Positions 32,982-40,608 of a DNA stretch of 64,000 nucleotides are shown here, one piece after another. The DNA is from Polaribacter sejongensis (lineage in GTDB: Bacteria; Bacteroidota; Bacteroidia; Flavobacteriales; Flavobacteriaceae). Where the stretch lies: NCBI RefSeq assembly GCF_038024065.1, contig NZ_CP150667.1, positions 4,223,501 to 4,287,500 of the forward strand, in the 5' to 3' direction. Position numbers and translations under genes: made by a program. The notes under the pieces are model-generated. The model saw only the letters and a list, made by a program, of their open reading frames with translations, was not told the DNA's origin and ran no database searches. Position 1 is the first letter of the stretch. Every line of letters begins with the position of its first letter.

Positions 32982-33573
32982 GGGCGTAGGTTATTTTATT
33001 TATCGATTTTTTTAAATTAAATTCCTAATTATTTTAATTTTCAATTTACATTCAGAACATTTTCGTTTTCTTAAAACTCTAAATTTTTCAGTTTTTCTAA
33101 ATTGTATTAAACCTTGAAATTTTAGTTCTCACAAAGTTTGACTGCGTTCAGTTTTTCATTTTCTTAAAACTCTAGATTTTTCAATTTTTTCTAAATTGTC
33201 TTAAATCTTGAAATTTTGGTTCTCTCAAAGTTTGGCAACGTTCAATTTTTTGTTTTCTTAAAACTCTAGATTTTTCAGTTTTTTCAAAATTGTCTTAAAT
33301 ATTGAAATTTTAGTTTTTCAAAGTTTGGCTACATTCAATTTTTTGTTTTCTTAAAACTCTAAATTTTTCAGTTTTTTCAAAATTGTCTTAAATCTTGAAA
33401 TTTTAGTTTTTACAAAGTTTGGTTGCGTTCAATTTTTCGTTTTCTTGAAACTCTAAATTTTTCAGTTTTTCTAAATTATCTTAAAATTCAATATTTCACT
33501 TTTTTTATGGTTATTTTGTCTTTAAAATAACGAATTTTTATAGCTTATCTGAGTTTCCTTTTAACTTACGCCC
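32982..33573. repeat. Non-coding cassette with ~94-bp tandem repeats (copy 5, recombinase-proximal)
   Basis: Exact-length copy of the 718-bp cassette at 18575-19292. It occupies the first position next to the recombinase, where the newest insertions are expected in an integron. It closes CGCCCAAC at 33569-33576, followed directly by non-attC sequence CGGTTATATGC. Confidence 0.87.
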
Positions 33574-33609
33574 AACCGGTTATATGCAAACAAATATATT
33601 GTTTTTTAG
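33574..33609 (-). other. Candidate attI-like primary site at the array/recombinase junction
   Basis: The final cassette boundary AAC is followed not by an attC but by CGGTTATATGCAAACAAAT, with no partner GGTGTT end. Read on the minus strand the junction is GCATATAACCG|GTTGGGCG, so the GTT of the first cassette is joined to a unique sequence. It lies 33 bp from the recombinase stop codon, as an integration (attI-like) site would. Confidence 0.6.
33591..33598 (-). promoter_or_regulatory. Possible cassette promoter -7 box inside the attI-like site
   Basis: On the minus strand this is TATATTTG, a perfect fit to the Bacteroidetes TAnnTTTG box. It points into the array and would start transcription about at the cassette junction. 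No good TTTG lies 19-20 bp upstream, so support is partial. If real it would be the equivalent of the integron Pc promoter. Confidence 0.3.
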
Positions 33610-34767
33610 TTAAATATTACGGGATAATAAAACATTTGACTTGTCTTTATCTTCATGCTTTATTTTTTGTAAGGCAATATCTAGCGGATTCTGAATCTTC
33701 ATTAAATCTTTACGTTGTACATGAGTGTAGATCATTGTTGTTTCAGGCCTAGAGTGCCCTAATAACGATTGAATATACCTTATATCTACACCATTTTCTA
33801 ATAAATGGGTAGCATAACTATGTCTTAAAGTATGTGGTGTAACAGGTTTTTTAATTTTTGCTCTTGAACAACTTTTTCTTAAAAACTGACGAACACTTTC
33901 TGGACTATATTTCCCTCCATTTTGTCCTTCAACAAAGTATATCTTTGGTTTATAAGAATGGTAATAATTAGATAACAAAGGTAAAAAACTATCGGCTAAA
34001 CTTACATACCTATCTTTTCTTCCTTTAGCATTTTCTATTATTAATTGCTTTCTCTCAATATGAAAATTAGACAACTTCAAATTAATCAATTCACTTATTC
34101 GTAAACCGCAAGAATAAATTAAAGCTATACATGCTCTGTGTTTTAAGTTCTGCGTACACCTAATAATCTCTAAAACTTCTTCCTGTGACAAAACATTAGG
34201 TAATTTTCTTGATTTTTTTGGTCTCTCTAATACTAGGTCATTAATTTTTGTCTGTGGGTAAAAGTTTATAAAAATCTTTAAAGCACTTATAAACTGTCTT
34301 TGTGAACTAATAGAATATTTACGTTCTATAAACACCTTTTCAATAAAGTGTTCAACATCTCTATTTGTTAATTCTTCTAGGGGAGTTTTTTTGTGAAAAT
34401 TAACAAAATCTGCAACAAAGAACGTGTAGGTTTGTATAGTGCTATCACTATATCTTTTACCTTTTAAGTATAAGTAGAAATTATTTAGAAGTTTTTTCTG
34501 ATCTTCGGTTAAATTTCGTTTAAAATTTTTCTTTTTAGGTAGTTTGCTAGAATCTACGGTGGTTATGTTTTTAAAAGTATTTAAAATTAAAGCTAAATTT
34601 TTTGTAGTGTCTTTTACATACCAAGATTTTAAAGAATAACTCCAAGTAGCATCAGGGATTTTTCTCATCAAATTGATTAAAGAATTGTTATATTTGAATT
34701 TAACGAGTAATTGAGACTCGTTTTTATAAGTCTTTTGTTCTAATAAAATTGTAGGTATTTTTTTCAT
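33610..34767 (-). CDS. Xer-like tyrosine recombinase linked to the cassette array
   Basis: 385 residues from the ATG at 34767 (MKKIPTILLEQKTYKNESQL); an upstream ATG at 34806 looks less likely. A ~65-residue N-terminal domain (SYSLKSWYVKDTTKNL) common in Bacteroidetes recombinases precedes a SAM-like core-binding domain (about 85-175) and the catalytic domain. Catalytic residues are R223 (GLRISEL), K248, H312-R315 (HTLRHSY), H338 (LLGHSR) and Y347 (MIYTH). Between K248 and H312 there is no room for the IntI-specific insertion. It is transcribed toward the array, co-directional with the cassette genes. Probably the cassette recombinase, by position. Confidence 0.85.
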   Translation of the reverse strand: MKKIPTILLEQKTYKNESQLLVKFKYNNSLINLMRKIPDATWSYSLKSWYVKDTTKNLALILNTFKNITTVDSSKLPKKKNFKRNLTEDQKKLLNNFYLYLKGKRYSDSTIQTYTFFVADFVNFHKKTPLEELTNRDVEHFIEKVFIERKYSISSQRQFISALKIFINFYPQTKINDLVLERPKKSRKLPNVLSQEEVLEIIRCTQNLKHRACIALIYSCGLRISELINLKLSNFHIERKQLIIENAKGRKDRYVSLADSFLPLLSNYYHSYKPKIYFVEGQNGGKYSPESVRQFLRKSCSRAKIKKPVTPHTLRHSYATHLLENGVDIRYIQSLLGHSRPETTMIYTHVQRKDLMKIQNPLDIALQKIKHEDKDKSNVLLSRNI

Positions 34768-34992
34768 AAAGCACTTAAATTTAATGAAAATTATATAAAT
34801 AATCAATTATTTGGGGAATTATATCTAATTCAACATTTTGGATCACCAGTAATATTTATTTTTTAGATTGAATTATATTCATGCTACATAAAACAAAACG
34901 ATTGGTAATTTTATCATAACAAACATAAATACCTATTGCATTTATTGTGTATCACATTTGTAAAATGGACAGCATCAAAACAATTACTATTA

Positions 34993-35302
34993 TCATCTAT
35001 TTTTAACCCAAATGCTTGTCCTCATTTCTAAAGGCATTTCTTTAATCATTTTTATTTTATCAACACCAAGGTTTCTAAGAATTTGATAGGTTTTATTGCC
35101 TACAGAAGACTTTTTTTTAATTGATAAAGGTGCTAAAATATCTTTTTTAAAACCTGCTTCAATCTATAATTGATTATTTAGTTTTTGCTTCTCTAGTGGC
35201 AATTTTAGAAACAATTTTGTTTTGCGACATTCCGAAGGAAATAGGCAATCTACTTTCTTTAATAATCCACTGACGTAATTTTGAATAAATCGAGATGTAA
35301 AA
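34993..35302 (-). pseudogene. dinB: dinB-like DNA polymerase IV fragment (relic)
   Basis: Minus-strand translation gives ISIYSKLRQWIIKESRLPIS and FGMSQNKIVSKIATREAKTK, then a stop and a frame change. It continues as SVGNKTYQILRNLGVDKIKM and IKEMPLEM, then a stop. This is the middle of a flavobacterial Y-family polymerase, including the helix-hairpin-helix GxGxKT region. Both ends are missing and stops interrupt it. It lies upstream of, and divergent from, an intact S24-type repressor gene, so it is what is left of a umuDC/dinB-like SOS pair. Confidence 0.75.
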
Positions 35303-35367
35303 TATTTTTTTTCACGATGTAAAGTTGGCTATAAATCCATACATTTGGTGTTTAATATTGTAGCTTT

Positions 35368-36141
35368 ATGTGTAATTTATCAAAAAACATCAAACATTTA
35401 AGAGGTTTAAAAGGGTTAACGCAAGAGTCTCTGGCGGAAGAATTGTCGGTAACAAGATCAAGAATAAGTTCTTATGAAGAGGGTAGGTCGTCGCCTAGCA
35501 TCGATTTTTTGATAGATTTTTCTAATTACTTTAAGCTGCCAATAGATATTATTGTAAGAAATGATTTGACAAAAGCAAAAGATGTTTCTTTTATTGAAGT
35601 TGGAAATAAAAGAGTATTGTTTCCGATAAGTATTGATGCTGAAAATGAAAATTTGATTGAGGTGGTTTCGGCAAAAGCATCTGCAGGTTATTTGTTAGGG
35701 TATGACGATCCTGAATATATTGAGCAATTGCAAAAAATAAAATTACCTTTTTTACCAACAGGAAAACACAGAGCTTTTCCGATAAAAGGAAATTCTATGT
35801 TGCCCATGAAAGACGGTTCTTATGTAGTGGCAGAATTTGTAGAAGATATAAAAGAAGCTAAAAGTGGACTCTCTTATATTGTAGTTACAAAAGACGATGG
35901 AATGACATATAAAAGGTTAGAGAATAGAGTAGAAGAAAGGCAATCTTTTTTATTGAAACCAGATAATCCTTCTTATCAACCTTATGAAGTGCCTGTTTCT
36001 GAAATTTTAGAATTATGGAAATTTACCTGCAGTATTAATACACAAGAATATGAAGAACACGAATTAAAATTGAGTAGTATTATTCAAATGTTTAATGGGT
36101 TAGGAGTGGAGTTAGAAGCTTTGAAGAAGTCTCTGATTTAA
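35368..36141 (+). CDS. XRE-S24 (LexA/UmuD-like) transcriptional regulator
   Basis: 257 residues. N-terminal XRE helix-turn-helix (about 4-60: NIKHLRGLKGLTQESLAEEL, SVTRSRISSYEEGRSSPS) and C-terminal S24 peptidase-like domain (about 125-215) with catalytic Ser in PIKGNSMLPMKDGSYV and Lys in DDGMTYKRLE. Such CI/LexA-like repressors cleave themselves after RecA activation and control SOS or mobile-element genes. Next to a dinB relic on one side and integrase relics on the other. It could control the neighbouring recombinases, but no operator was recognised. Confidence 0.85.
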   Translation: MCNLSKNIKHLRGLKGLTQESLAEELSVTRSRISSYEEGRSSPSIDFLIDFSNYFKLPIDIIVRNDLTKAKDVSFIEVGNKRVLFPISIDAENENLIEVVSAKASAGYLLGYDDPEYIEQLQKIKLPFLPTGKHRAFPIKGNSMLPMKDGSYVVAEFVEDIKEAKSGLSYIVVTKDDGMTYKRLENRVEERQSFLLKPDNPSYQPYEVPVSEILELWKFTCSINTQEYEEHELKLSSIIQMFNGLGVELEALKKSLI

Positions 36142-36300
36142 ATATTGTTTCAAGAAGAAATTTTTCCGATACGAGGTCAGGTATTCGTTTTTAGTGATGT
36201 TTTTAATTAAAAAAGCACTAGGATCAATTTCCCTTTTTCTATAGGAAGTTAGAATTTGTAAACGTTCTTCTTTTTTTTTGTGAAAAATTTGCTTTTCCAT
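36112..36300 (-). CDS. Small basic hypothetical protein
   Basis: 62 residues beginning MEKQIFHKKKEERLQILTSY and rich in K/R, overlapping the 3' end of the regulator gene on the opposite strand. The internal duplication of a LTSYRK motif (residues 17-22 and 41-46) is curious. It may be a real short gene or a chance frame; no family recognised. Confidence 0.25.
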   Translation of the reverse strand: MEKQIFHKKKEERLQILTSYRKREIDPSAFLIKNITKNEYLTSYRKNFFLKQYLNQRLLQSF

Positions 36301-36318
36301 AAATATTTTGCATTCTTT

Positions 36319-36516
36319 TTAGTTTACTCGTTTAAAGGCATCTAAAAAAAAATAGACACACCATCGTTTTGATAAATTTTCTTTAGCAGAGTATATTTTA
36401 GAAATAGAGAATTGTTTTTTGTTTTCCAAATCGTGCTCTAAATCGTGTTCAATTTTAGATTTAAAGGAAAGGAGTACTTGAATGTTATGCATAAAACAAC
36501 CGTTTAGCGTGAACAA
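36319..36516 (-). pseudogene. Integrase 5' fragment (copy 1)
   Basis: Minus-strand frame with MHNIQVLLSFKSKIEHDLEH, then FSISKIYSAKENLSKRWCVYFFLDA and a stop. The (F)S.PKIY.A..NLSKRW.VYF segment is how many Bacteroidetes tyrosine recombinases begin. The rest of the gene is absent. It lies directly beside a tRNA 3' fragment, the usual place for an integrase gene. A second copy of this fragment is at 40405-40516. Confidence 0.5.
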
Positions 36517-36583
36517 AACTGTTGTTTTGTAGGTGATTTTACTTGTAGCGAGAACGGGATTTGAAACCGTGACCTCAGGGTTA
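36381..36583. repeat. ~200-bp direct repeat, left copy
   Basis: Aligns with 40405-40608 with scattered mismatches. It contains the integrase 5' fragment and the tRNA 3' fragment. The two copies bracket about 3.8 kb holding the sugar-kinase relic, iron alcohol dehydrogenase, fbp fragment and an IS. Confidence 0.75.
36546..36583 (-). tRNA. tRNA-Met(CAU)-type 3' fragment, degenerate copy
   Basis: Minus strand gives AACCCTGAGGTCACGG, T-loop and acceptor end TCTCGCTA. One insertion/substitution (GGATTTGAAACCG against GGATTTGAACCCG) breaks the T-stem. Only the 3' part is present. It ends abruptly at a junction with integrase-like sequence, so it is an att-site remnant and not a working tRNA. Confidence 0.6.
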
Positions 36584-36835
36584 GATGATGACTGATATTT
36601 GAAAGCGAGAATAAAGACTACTACAAGAAACTTTAATAGACGCTTAAAAATGGTAGCAGATAAAGTAGGAATTGATAAAAACTAACCATGCACATCGCCT
36701 GTCATAGTTTTGGGAATATTTCAGGTGATAAAATTACAACTCAAATGCTTCAAAAGCTATATAAACATTCATCAACTACAACTACTATTTTGTATCAATC
36801 TAATTTTATGCAGCAAAATAATTATTTCATCAAAA
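36584..36835 (+). pseudogene. Tyrosine integrase C-terminal relic
   Basis: Closely matches the end of the intact integrase gene at about 41701-41945: DDDYLKARIKTTTRNFNRRL, KMVADKVGIDKN, then a frameshift where the H-x-x-R motif should be, then Q.LQKLYKHSSTTTTILYQSN in another frame. It is joined directly to the tRNA fragment, so about 1.1 kb corresponding to the N-terminal coding part has been deleted. Confidence 0.8.
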
Positions 36836-37319
36836 CCCCTTGTTAAATAGCTGCTAGAAGTAAGAATGCCACGTTTTTTGAAAAATAGAGAAAAGTAAAA
36901 GGTGATTTTATATATAAGTTCTCTGTGCTGTCTTTTAGTAAGTTTCTTCAATAAGTATTAATTCGCTTTCTTCATTTTGTTCCAATAAATTCTTCAGAAA
37001 AGGAAGGTAATATTATAGAGATATCATAATTTTAGCTACCAGTGCCTATAAAATTGTATTTTAAATTTTGAGTGTTTAAAATTATGAAAGAGGGAGGAAG
37101 GTCTTCTAATGTTCTCTTTTTTGAAAACTTATATAAGTGAGTTGTTTAAATTAGATACAAAAGTGCGGATTTCACATATTTAATCTTGTATGAGATATAA
37201 ATACTTTTGTGAAGTCAGCTTTACTAAAAATATGAAGCACTTCTATCAAAAGTGTAAATAGAATTTAAAAATAATCAAACTTTGTTTGTTATTTAAGGTG
37301 AAGCAAGTAGGAGTTATAA
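36836..37319. other. Gene-free decayed DNA
   Basis: About 480 bp of AT-rich sequence with stops in all frames. I recognise no gene, repeat or RNA here. It is probably decayed coding DNA upstream of the sugar-kinase relic. Confidence 0.4.
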
Positions 37320-37715
37320 AGTGAATGAAGACAAACACTTAAACCTTGCTTTAGATGAAAAATTATGTCAAAAATTAATTATAGAAAATGTACAGATTTT
37401 TATATCTGATGGTATAGATACTAATTTTGAAGCAAATGAGAATCTATTTAAATATTTTGGTTCTTACCAGACAGCCTATTATCAATAATATTCGAAATTT
37501 CTAAAAAAGTAATTGCAGGTATTAATTTAATAACAGACAAAGACAAGTCAATAAAAAACATTCATATTTTTGGCAGGTTTAATAAAAATGAAATCTTTAT
37601 TAAATATTTAACGCTGTTGAAAAAAGACATTATTATTATTATTATTAAAACTTCAGATTGTAAAAACGAAAGTGCCTTAGGTGCTGCTTTATTAATGAAA
37701 AATTATATAAAATAA
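37320..37715 (+). pseudogene. FGGY-type carbohydrate kinase C-terminal relic
   Basis: Frame 1 reads NEDKHLNLALDEKLCQKLII...GSYQTAYYQ to a stop. After a frameshift it continues FEISKKVIAGINLI, then IKNIHIFGRFNKNEIFIKYL and SDCKNESALGAALLMKNYIK, and stops at 37715. The GGFxxN-like and ESALGAALL motifs are those of the C-terminal ATPase half of FGGY sugar kinases such as rhamnulokinase or fuculokinase. It ends just ahead of the iron alcohol dehydrogenase gene, which fits a decayed deoxy-sugar operon. Includes a short ATT repeat (six units). Confidence 0.6.
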
Positions 37716-37722
37716 ATAGAAT

Positions 37723-38877
37723 ATGTTACAGAATAGAAGAATTTACTTACCGCCATTAAGTTTAATTGGCCCTGGTGCTTTAAATGATTTAGGTGAAGAA
37801 TTAAAAAGTTTACCTTACAAAAAAGCACTTTTTGTTACCGATGAAGTTTTGGTGAAAATTGGTGTTGCTCAAAAAATTATTGATGTAATGGAAGCTTCAG
37901 ATATTGAAGTAGTCCTTTTTGATAAAGTGCAACCGAACCCTACTTGCCAAAATGTAAACGCAGGTTTAGAATTGTTAAAAGACAATTCATGTGATTTTGT
38001 ATTGACTCTAGGAGGTGGTTCTCCACAAGATTGTGGTAAGGCTATTGGTATTTTAGCAACAAATGGTGGCGATATTAAAGATTACGACGGTATTAATATG
38101 TCAAAAAAGGCAGCGTTACCAATTGTAGCAATTAATACAACTGCTGGTACAGCGAGTGAGGTTACTATTAATTATGTGATTACCGATGCGGAACGTCATA
38201 TAAAAATGGTGATGGTTGATAAAAATTGTTTAGTATCAATTGCTGTAAACGATCCAGAATTAATGATAGGTATGCCTGCAGGGTTAACTGCAGCAACAGG
38301 AATGGATGCCTTAACACATGCTATTGAAACGTATGTAACAAAAGGAGCTTTTGGTTGGTCTGATGCTTTGGCATTAGAAGCAATTAAATTAATTTCTCAA
38401 AGCTTAGAAATTGCGGTTGTAGATAGTAAAAATTTAGAAGCAAGAAGTAAAATGGCTTGGGGGCAATTTATTGCAGGACAAGCATTTTCTAATGCAGGAC
38501 TTGGTTATGTGCATTCTATGGCGCATCAATTAGGAGGAATGTATGACATGCCTCATGGTGTTGCAAATGCAATTTTATTACCTCACGTAGAAGCGTTCAA
38601 CTTACCTGCTTGTGCCCATAAATTAAAAAGAGTAGCAAGAGCTATGGGAGTGGGCGTTTTAGAAATGAGCGACACACAAGGAGCCAATGCAGCTATTTCT
38701 GCAATTAAAGCTTTATCAAAATCTGTAGGAATTCCTTCTGGACTAAAAGAATTAGGTGTAAAAGAAGAAGATTTTGCTGAAATGGCTAAAAATGCCTTAG
38801 AAGATGTATGTACTGGAGGAAACCCTAGGGAAGTTACTTTAGAAGATACCATTGCAATCTATAAAGCCGCAATGTAG
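37723..38877 (+). CDS. Iron-containing alcohol dehydrogenase (lactaldehyde reductase/propanediol dehydrogenase type)
   Basis: 384 residues, full length for group III Fe-ADHs. NAD-binding loop GGGSPQDCGKAIGI (97-110). Metal ligands D195 and H199 (GMDALTHAIE), H264 (GYVHSMAHQLGG) and H278 (MPHGVANAILLPHV). Closest in pattern to FucO/DhaT, which interconvert lactaldehyde and 1,2-propanediol or similar short aldehydes and alcohols with NAD(H). Intact gene in a zone of relics, just after a decayed FGGY kinase, which would fit fucose or rhamnose catabolism. An aldehyde-detoxifying role with the nearby P450 operon is another possibility. Confidence 0.87.
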   Translation: MLQNRRIYLPPLSLIGPGALNDLGEELKSLPYKKALFVTDEVLVKIGVAQKIIDVMEASDIEVVLFDKVQPNPTCQNVNAGLELLKDNSCDFVLTLGGGSPQDCGKAIGILATNGGDIKDYDGINMSKKAALPIVAINTTAGTASEVTINYVITDAERHIKMVMVDKNCLVSIAVNDPELMIGMPAGLTAATGMDALTHAIETYVTKGAFGWSDALALEAIKLISQSLEIAVVDSKNLEARSKMAWGQFIAGQAFSNAGLGYVHSMAHQLGGMYDMPHGVANAILLPHVEAFNLPACAHKLKRVARAMGVGVLEMSDTQGANAAISAIKALSKSVGIPSGLKELGVKEEDFAEMAKNALEDVCTGGNPREVTLEDTIAIYKAAM

Positions 38878-38939
38878 TATTTTTATAAAAAAAAGATTTT
38901 ACCATATTTAATTAATTATTATTTTTAATGTAAGTGTCT

Positions 38940-39092
38940 ATGAATAGTCAAAAACCAACTTTAGGTGAATTTATTATCGAAAATCAATCAGCTTTCGCTT
39001 ATTCAAGTGGTGAATTATCTAGTCTGTTAAACGCAATAAGATTAGCTGCTAAAACAGTTAATCACAAAGTAAATCAAGCGGGGTTAGTAGAT
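38940..39092 (+). pseudogene. fbp: Fructose-1,6-bisphosphatase N-terminal fragment
   Basis: [20 protein letters not shown] then [20 protein letters not shown], then [11 protein letters not shown] is the start of class I fructose-1,6-bisphosphatase (the N-terminal helix region). After 51 codons the sequence switches to transposase. The missing 280 or so residues include all catalytic sites. The functional fbp must be elsewhere, unless the organism uses another class. This is a duplicated or displaced 5' fragment. Confidence 0.72.
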
Positions 39093-39120
39093 GATTATTT
39101 TAAATTAACCAAACACTAGG

Positions 39121-39395
39121 TAAAACAAGGAGAACTTCATTTCCATTTTACAGAATTAAATACAATTCCTGATGAATTTATAGTACTAAAATTAAGTTCT
39201 AAAGGCTTTTTTCCAGAAGCAACTATTCAAGATTTTCCAATCCGAGGTAAAAACGTTTTTCTACATGTTATTAGACGACGTTGGGTGGAAGAAAGCTCTA
39301 AGAAAGTAGTTGTAAGAGATTGGAAATTAGTAGCAAAAGGCACTAGGATTACTAGTGAATTTGCTGCTTTTTTAAAACAAATCAGTCAACAATAA
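39121..39395 (+). pseudogene. ISAon1-type transposase N-terminal-region protein (OrfA), 5'-truncated
   Basis: Reads VKQGELHFHFTELNTIPDEF, then IQDFPIRGKNVFLHVIRRRW, then VVRDWKLVAKGTRITSEFAA, and stops at 39393-39395. The QDFP.RGK.V.LH..RRRW signature is that of ISAon1 OrfA proteins. The natural start is missing and a TAG stands at 39118-39120. Confidence 0.72.
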
Positions 39396-39407
39396 CGCCA
39401 CAAGCAT

Positions 39408-40368
39408 AAGTATCGTCGCTAACTTTTACGGAGTTAACCCAAGGAGCTTACAGAGACAATACAAAGATTATTTAAGTGATTTTAAGCAATGGAACCAAAA
39501 ACCGCATGCTGAACAATGGTTACTTTTTCCTGAAAATATTGGAAGTTATCTTTCCATAGATGAAACAGCATTTTCTAATGGAGATTTATATACTATCGTG
39601 ACTAATAAAAATGCGAATGGAAAGAAAGGTGCTTTACTAGCTATGATTAAAGGTACTAAAGCTGAAGATGTTATTAGAATTCTTCATAAAATAGCTTTAA
39701 AACAGAGAAAAAAAGTAATTGAAGTGACCTTAGATATGGCAGGAAACATGGGGTTAATCGTTAAAAAATCATTTCCAAAAGGAGTATTAGTTATAGATCG
39801 ATTTCATGTACAAAAATTAGCTTTAGATGCTTTGCAAGAAATAAGAATTAAACATCGTTGGGAAGCAATAGATAAAGAAAACGATGCCATAGAAAACGCT
39901 AGAAATAACTCCTTAAAATATGTTCCTGAACTACAACCAAATGGAGATACTCTAAAATAATTATTAGCTAGAAGTAGATATCTATTATATAAATCTAGTA
40001 ACAAATGGAATAACACCCAACAGGAAAGAGCTGAAATACTATTTAAAAATTATCCAGATATAGAAAAGGCATACAATTTATGTCAAAACTTATCCTGGAT
40101 TTATAATCAAACAAAAGATAAAACTGTTGCCTTAATTAGACTTGCTAAATGGGATGAAAAGGTAAGACAAGCAAAATTTAAAAGCTTTAATAGCATTGCT
40201 AGAACAATGTCTATACATTATCAGAATATAATCAACTATTTTGACAATAGAAGTACAAATGCTACTGCAGAATCGTTTAATGCTAAAATTAAAGCATTTA
40301 GAGCACAATTTATAGGTGTTAGAAATATTGAATTCTTCCTTTTTAGACTCTCAAATATTTACGCATAA
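39408..40368 (+). pseudogene. ISAon1/ISL3-like DDE transposase (OrfB) with internal stop
   Basis: Reads SIVANFYGVNPRSLQRQYKD, then SIDETAFSNGDLYTIVTNKN (first Asp), VTLDMAGNMGLIVKKSFPKG and LVIDRFHVQKLALDALQEIR (second Asp). There is an in-frame TAA at 39958-39960. The remainder, LLARSRYLLYKSSNKWNN to ATAESFNAKIKAFRAQF (with the expected Glu) and the end FRLSNIYA, stays in the same frame. One nonsense mutation therefore splits an otherwise complete catalytic ORF. Confidence 0.8.
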
Positions 40369-40404
40369 ATACTAAATCCCACAACTTTTGGACTTGATCC
40401 TTTT

Positions 40405-40516
40405 CTTTTGCAGAATATATTTTAGGAAGAGAGAATTGTCTTTTGTTTTCCAAATCGTGTTCTAAATCGTGTTCAATTTTAGAGTTAAAGGTAAGGAATT
40501 CTTGAATGTTATGCAT
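40405..40516 (-). pseudogene. Integrase 5' fragment (copy 2)
   Basis: Minus-strand MHNIQEFLTFNSKIEHDLEH, then DLENKRQFSLPKIYSAKE, cut at the IS end. Homologous to 36319-36516. Kept in the right copy of the ~200-bp direct repeat beside the tRNA fragment. Confidence 0.5.
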
Positions 40517-40608
40517 AAAAAAACAGTTTAGAATGAACTAAACTGTTGTCTTGTAATTGATTTGTACTTGTAGCGAGAACGGGATTTGAACCCGTGACCT
40601 CAGGGTTA
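40405..40608. repeat. ~200-bp direct repeat, right copy
   Basis: Partner of 36381-36583, with integrase 5' fragment and tRNA 3' fragment in the same order. The intact tyrosine integrase follows at 40774. Confidence 0.75.

Larger units (their letters stand above)
39093..40400 (+). mobile_element. Decayed ISAon1-like insertion sequence
   Basis: Begins inside orfA (DYFKLTKH, a stop, then VKQGELHFHFTELNTIPDEF). The right end carries the terminal repeat whose minus-strand reading is GGATCAAGTCCAAAAGTTG, at about 40382-40400. The left end is missing, replaced by the fbp fragment. Both reading frames contain disabling stops, so the element is dead. The right end cuts the integrase 5' fragment at 40405. 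Confidence 0.78.

Noticed and set aside
33610..34767. Calling the array recombinase IntI
   Set aside because: The IntI-specific insertion between the catalytic Lys and the H-x-x-R motif is absent, so the name would be misleading.
36540..36600. Functional tRNA gene
   Set aside because: Both copies (36546, 40571) lack the 5' half; the left copy also has a broken T-stem. They are att-type fragments.
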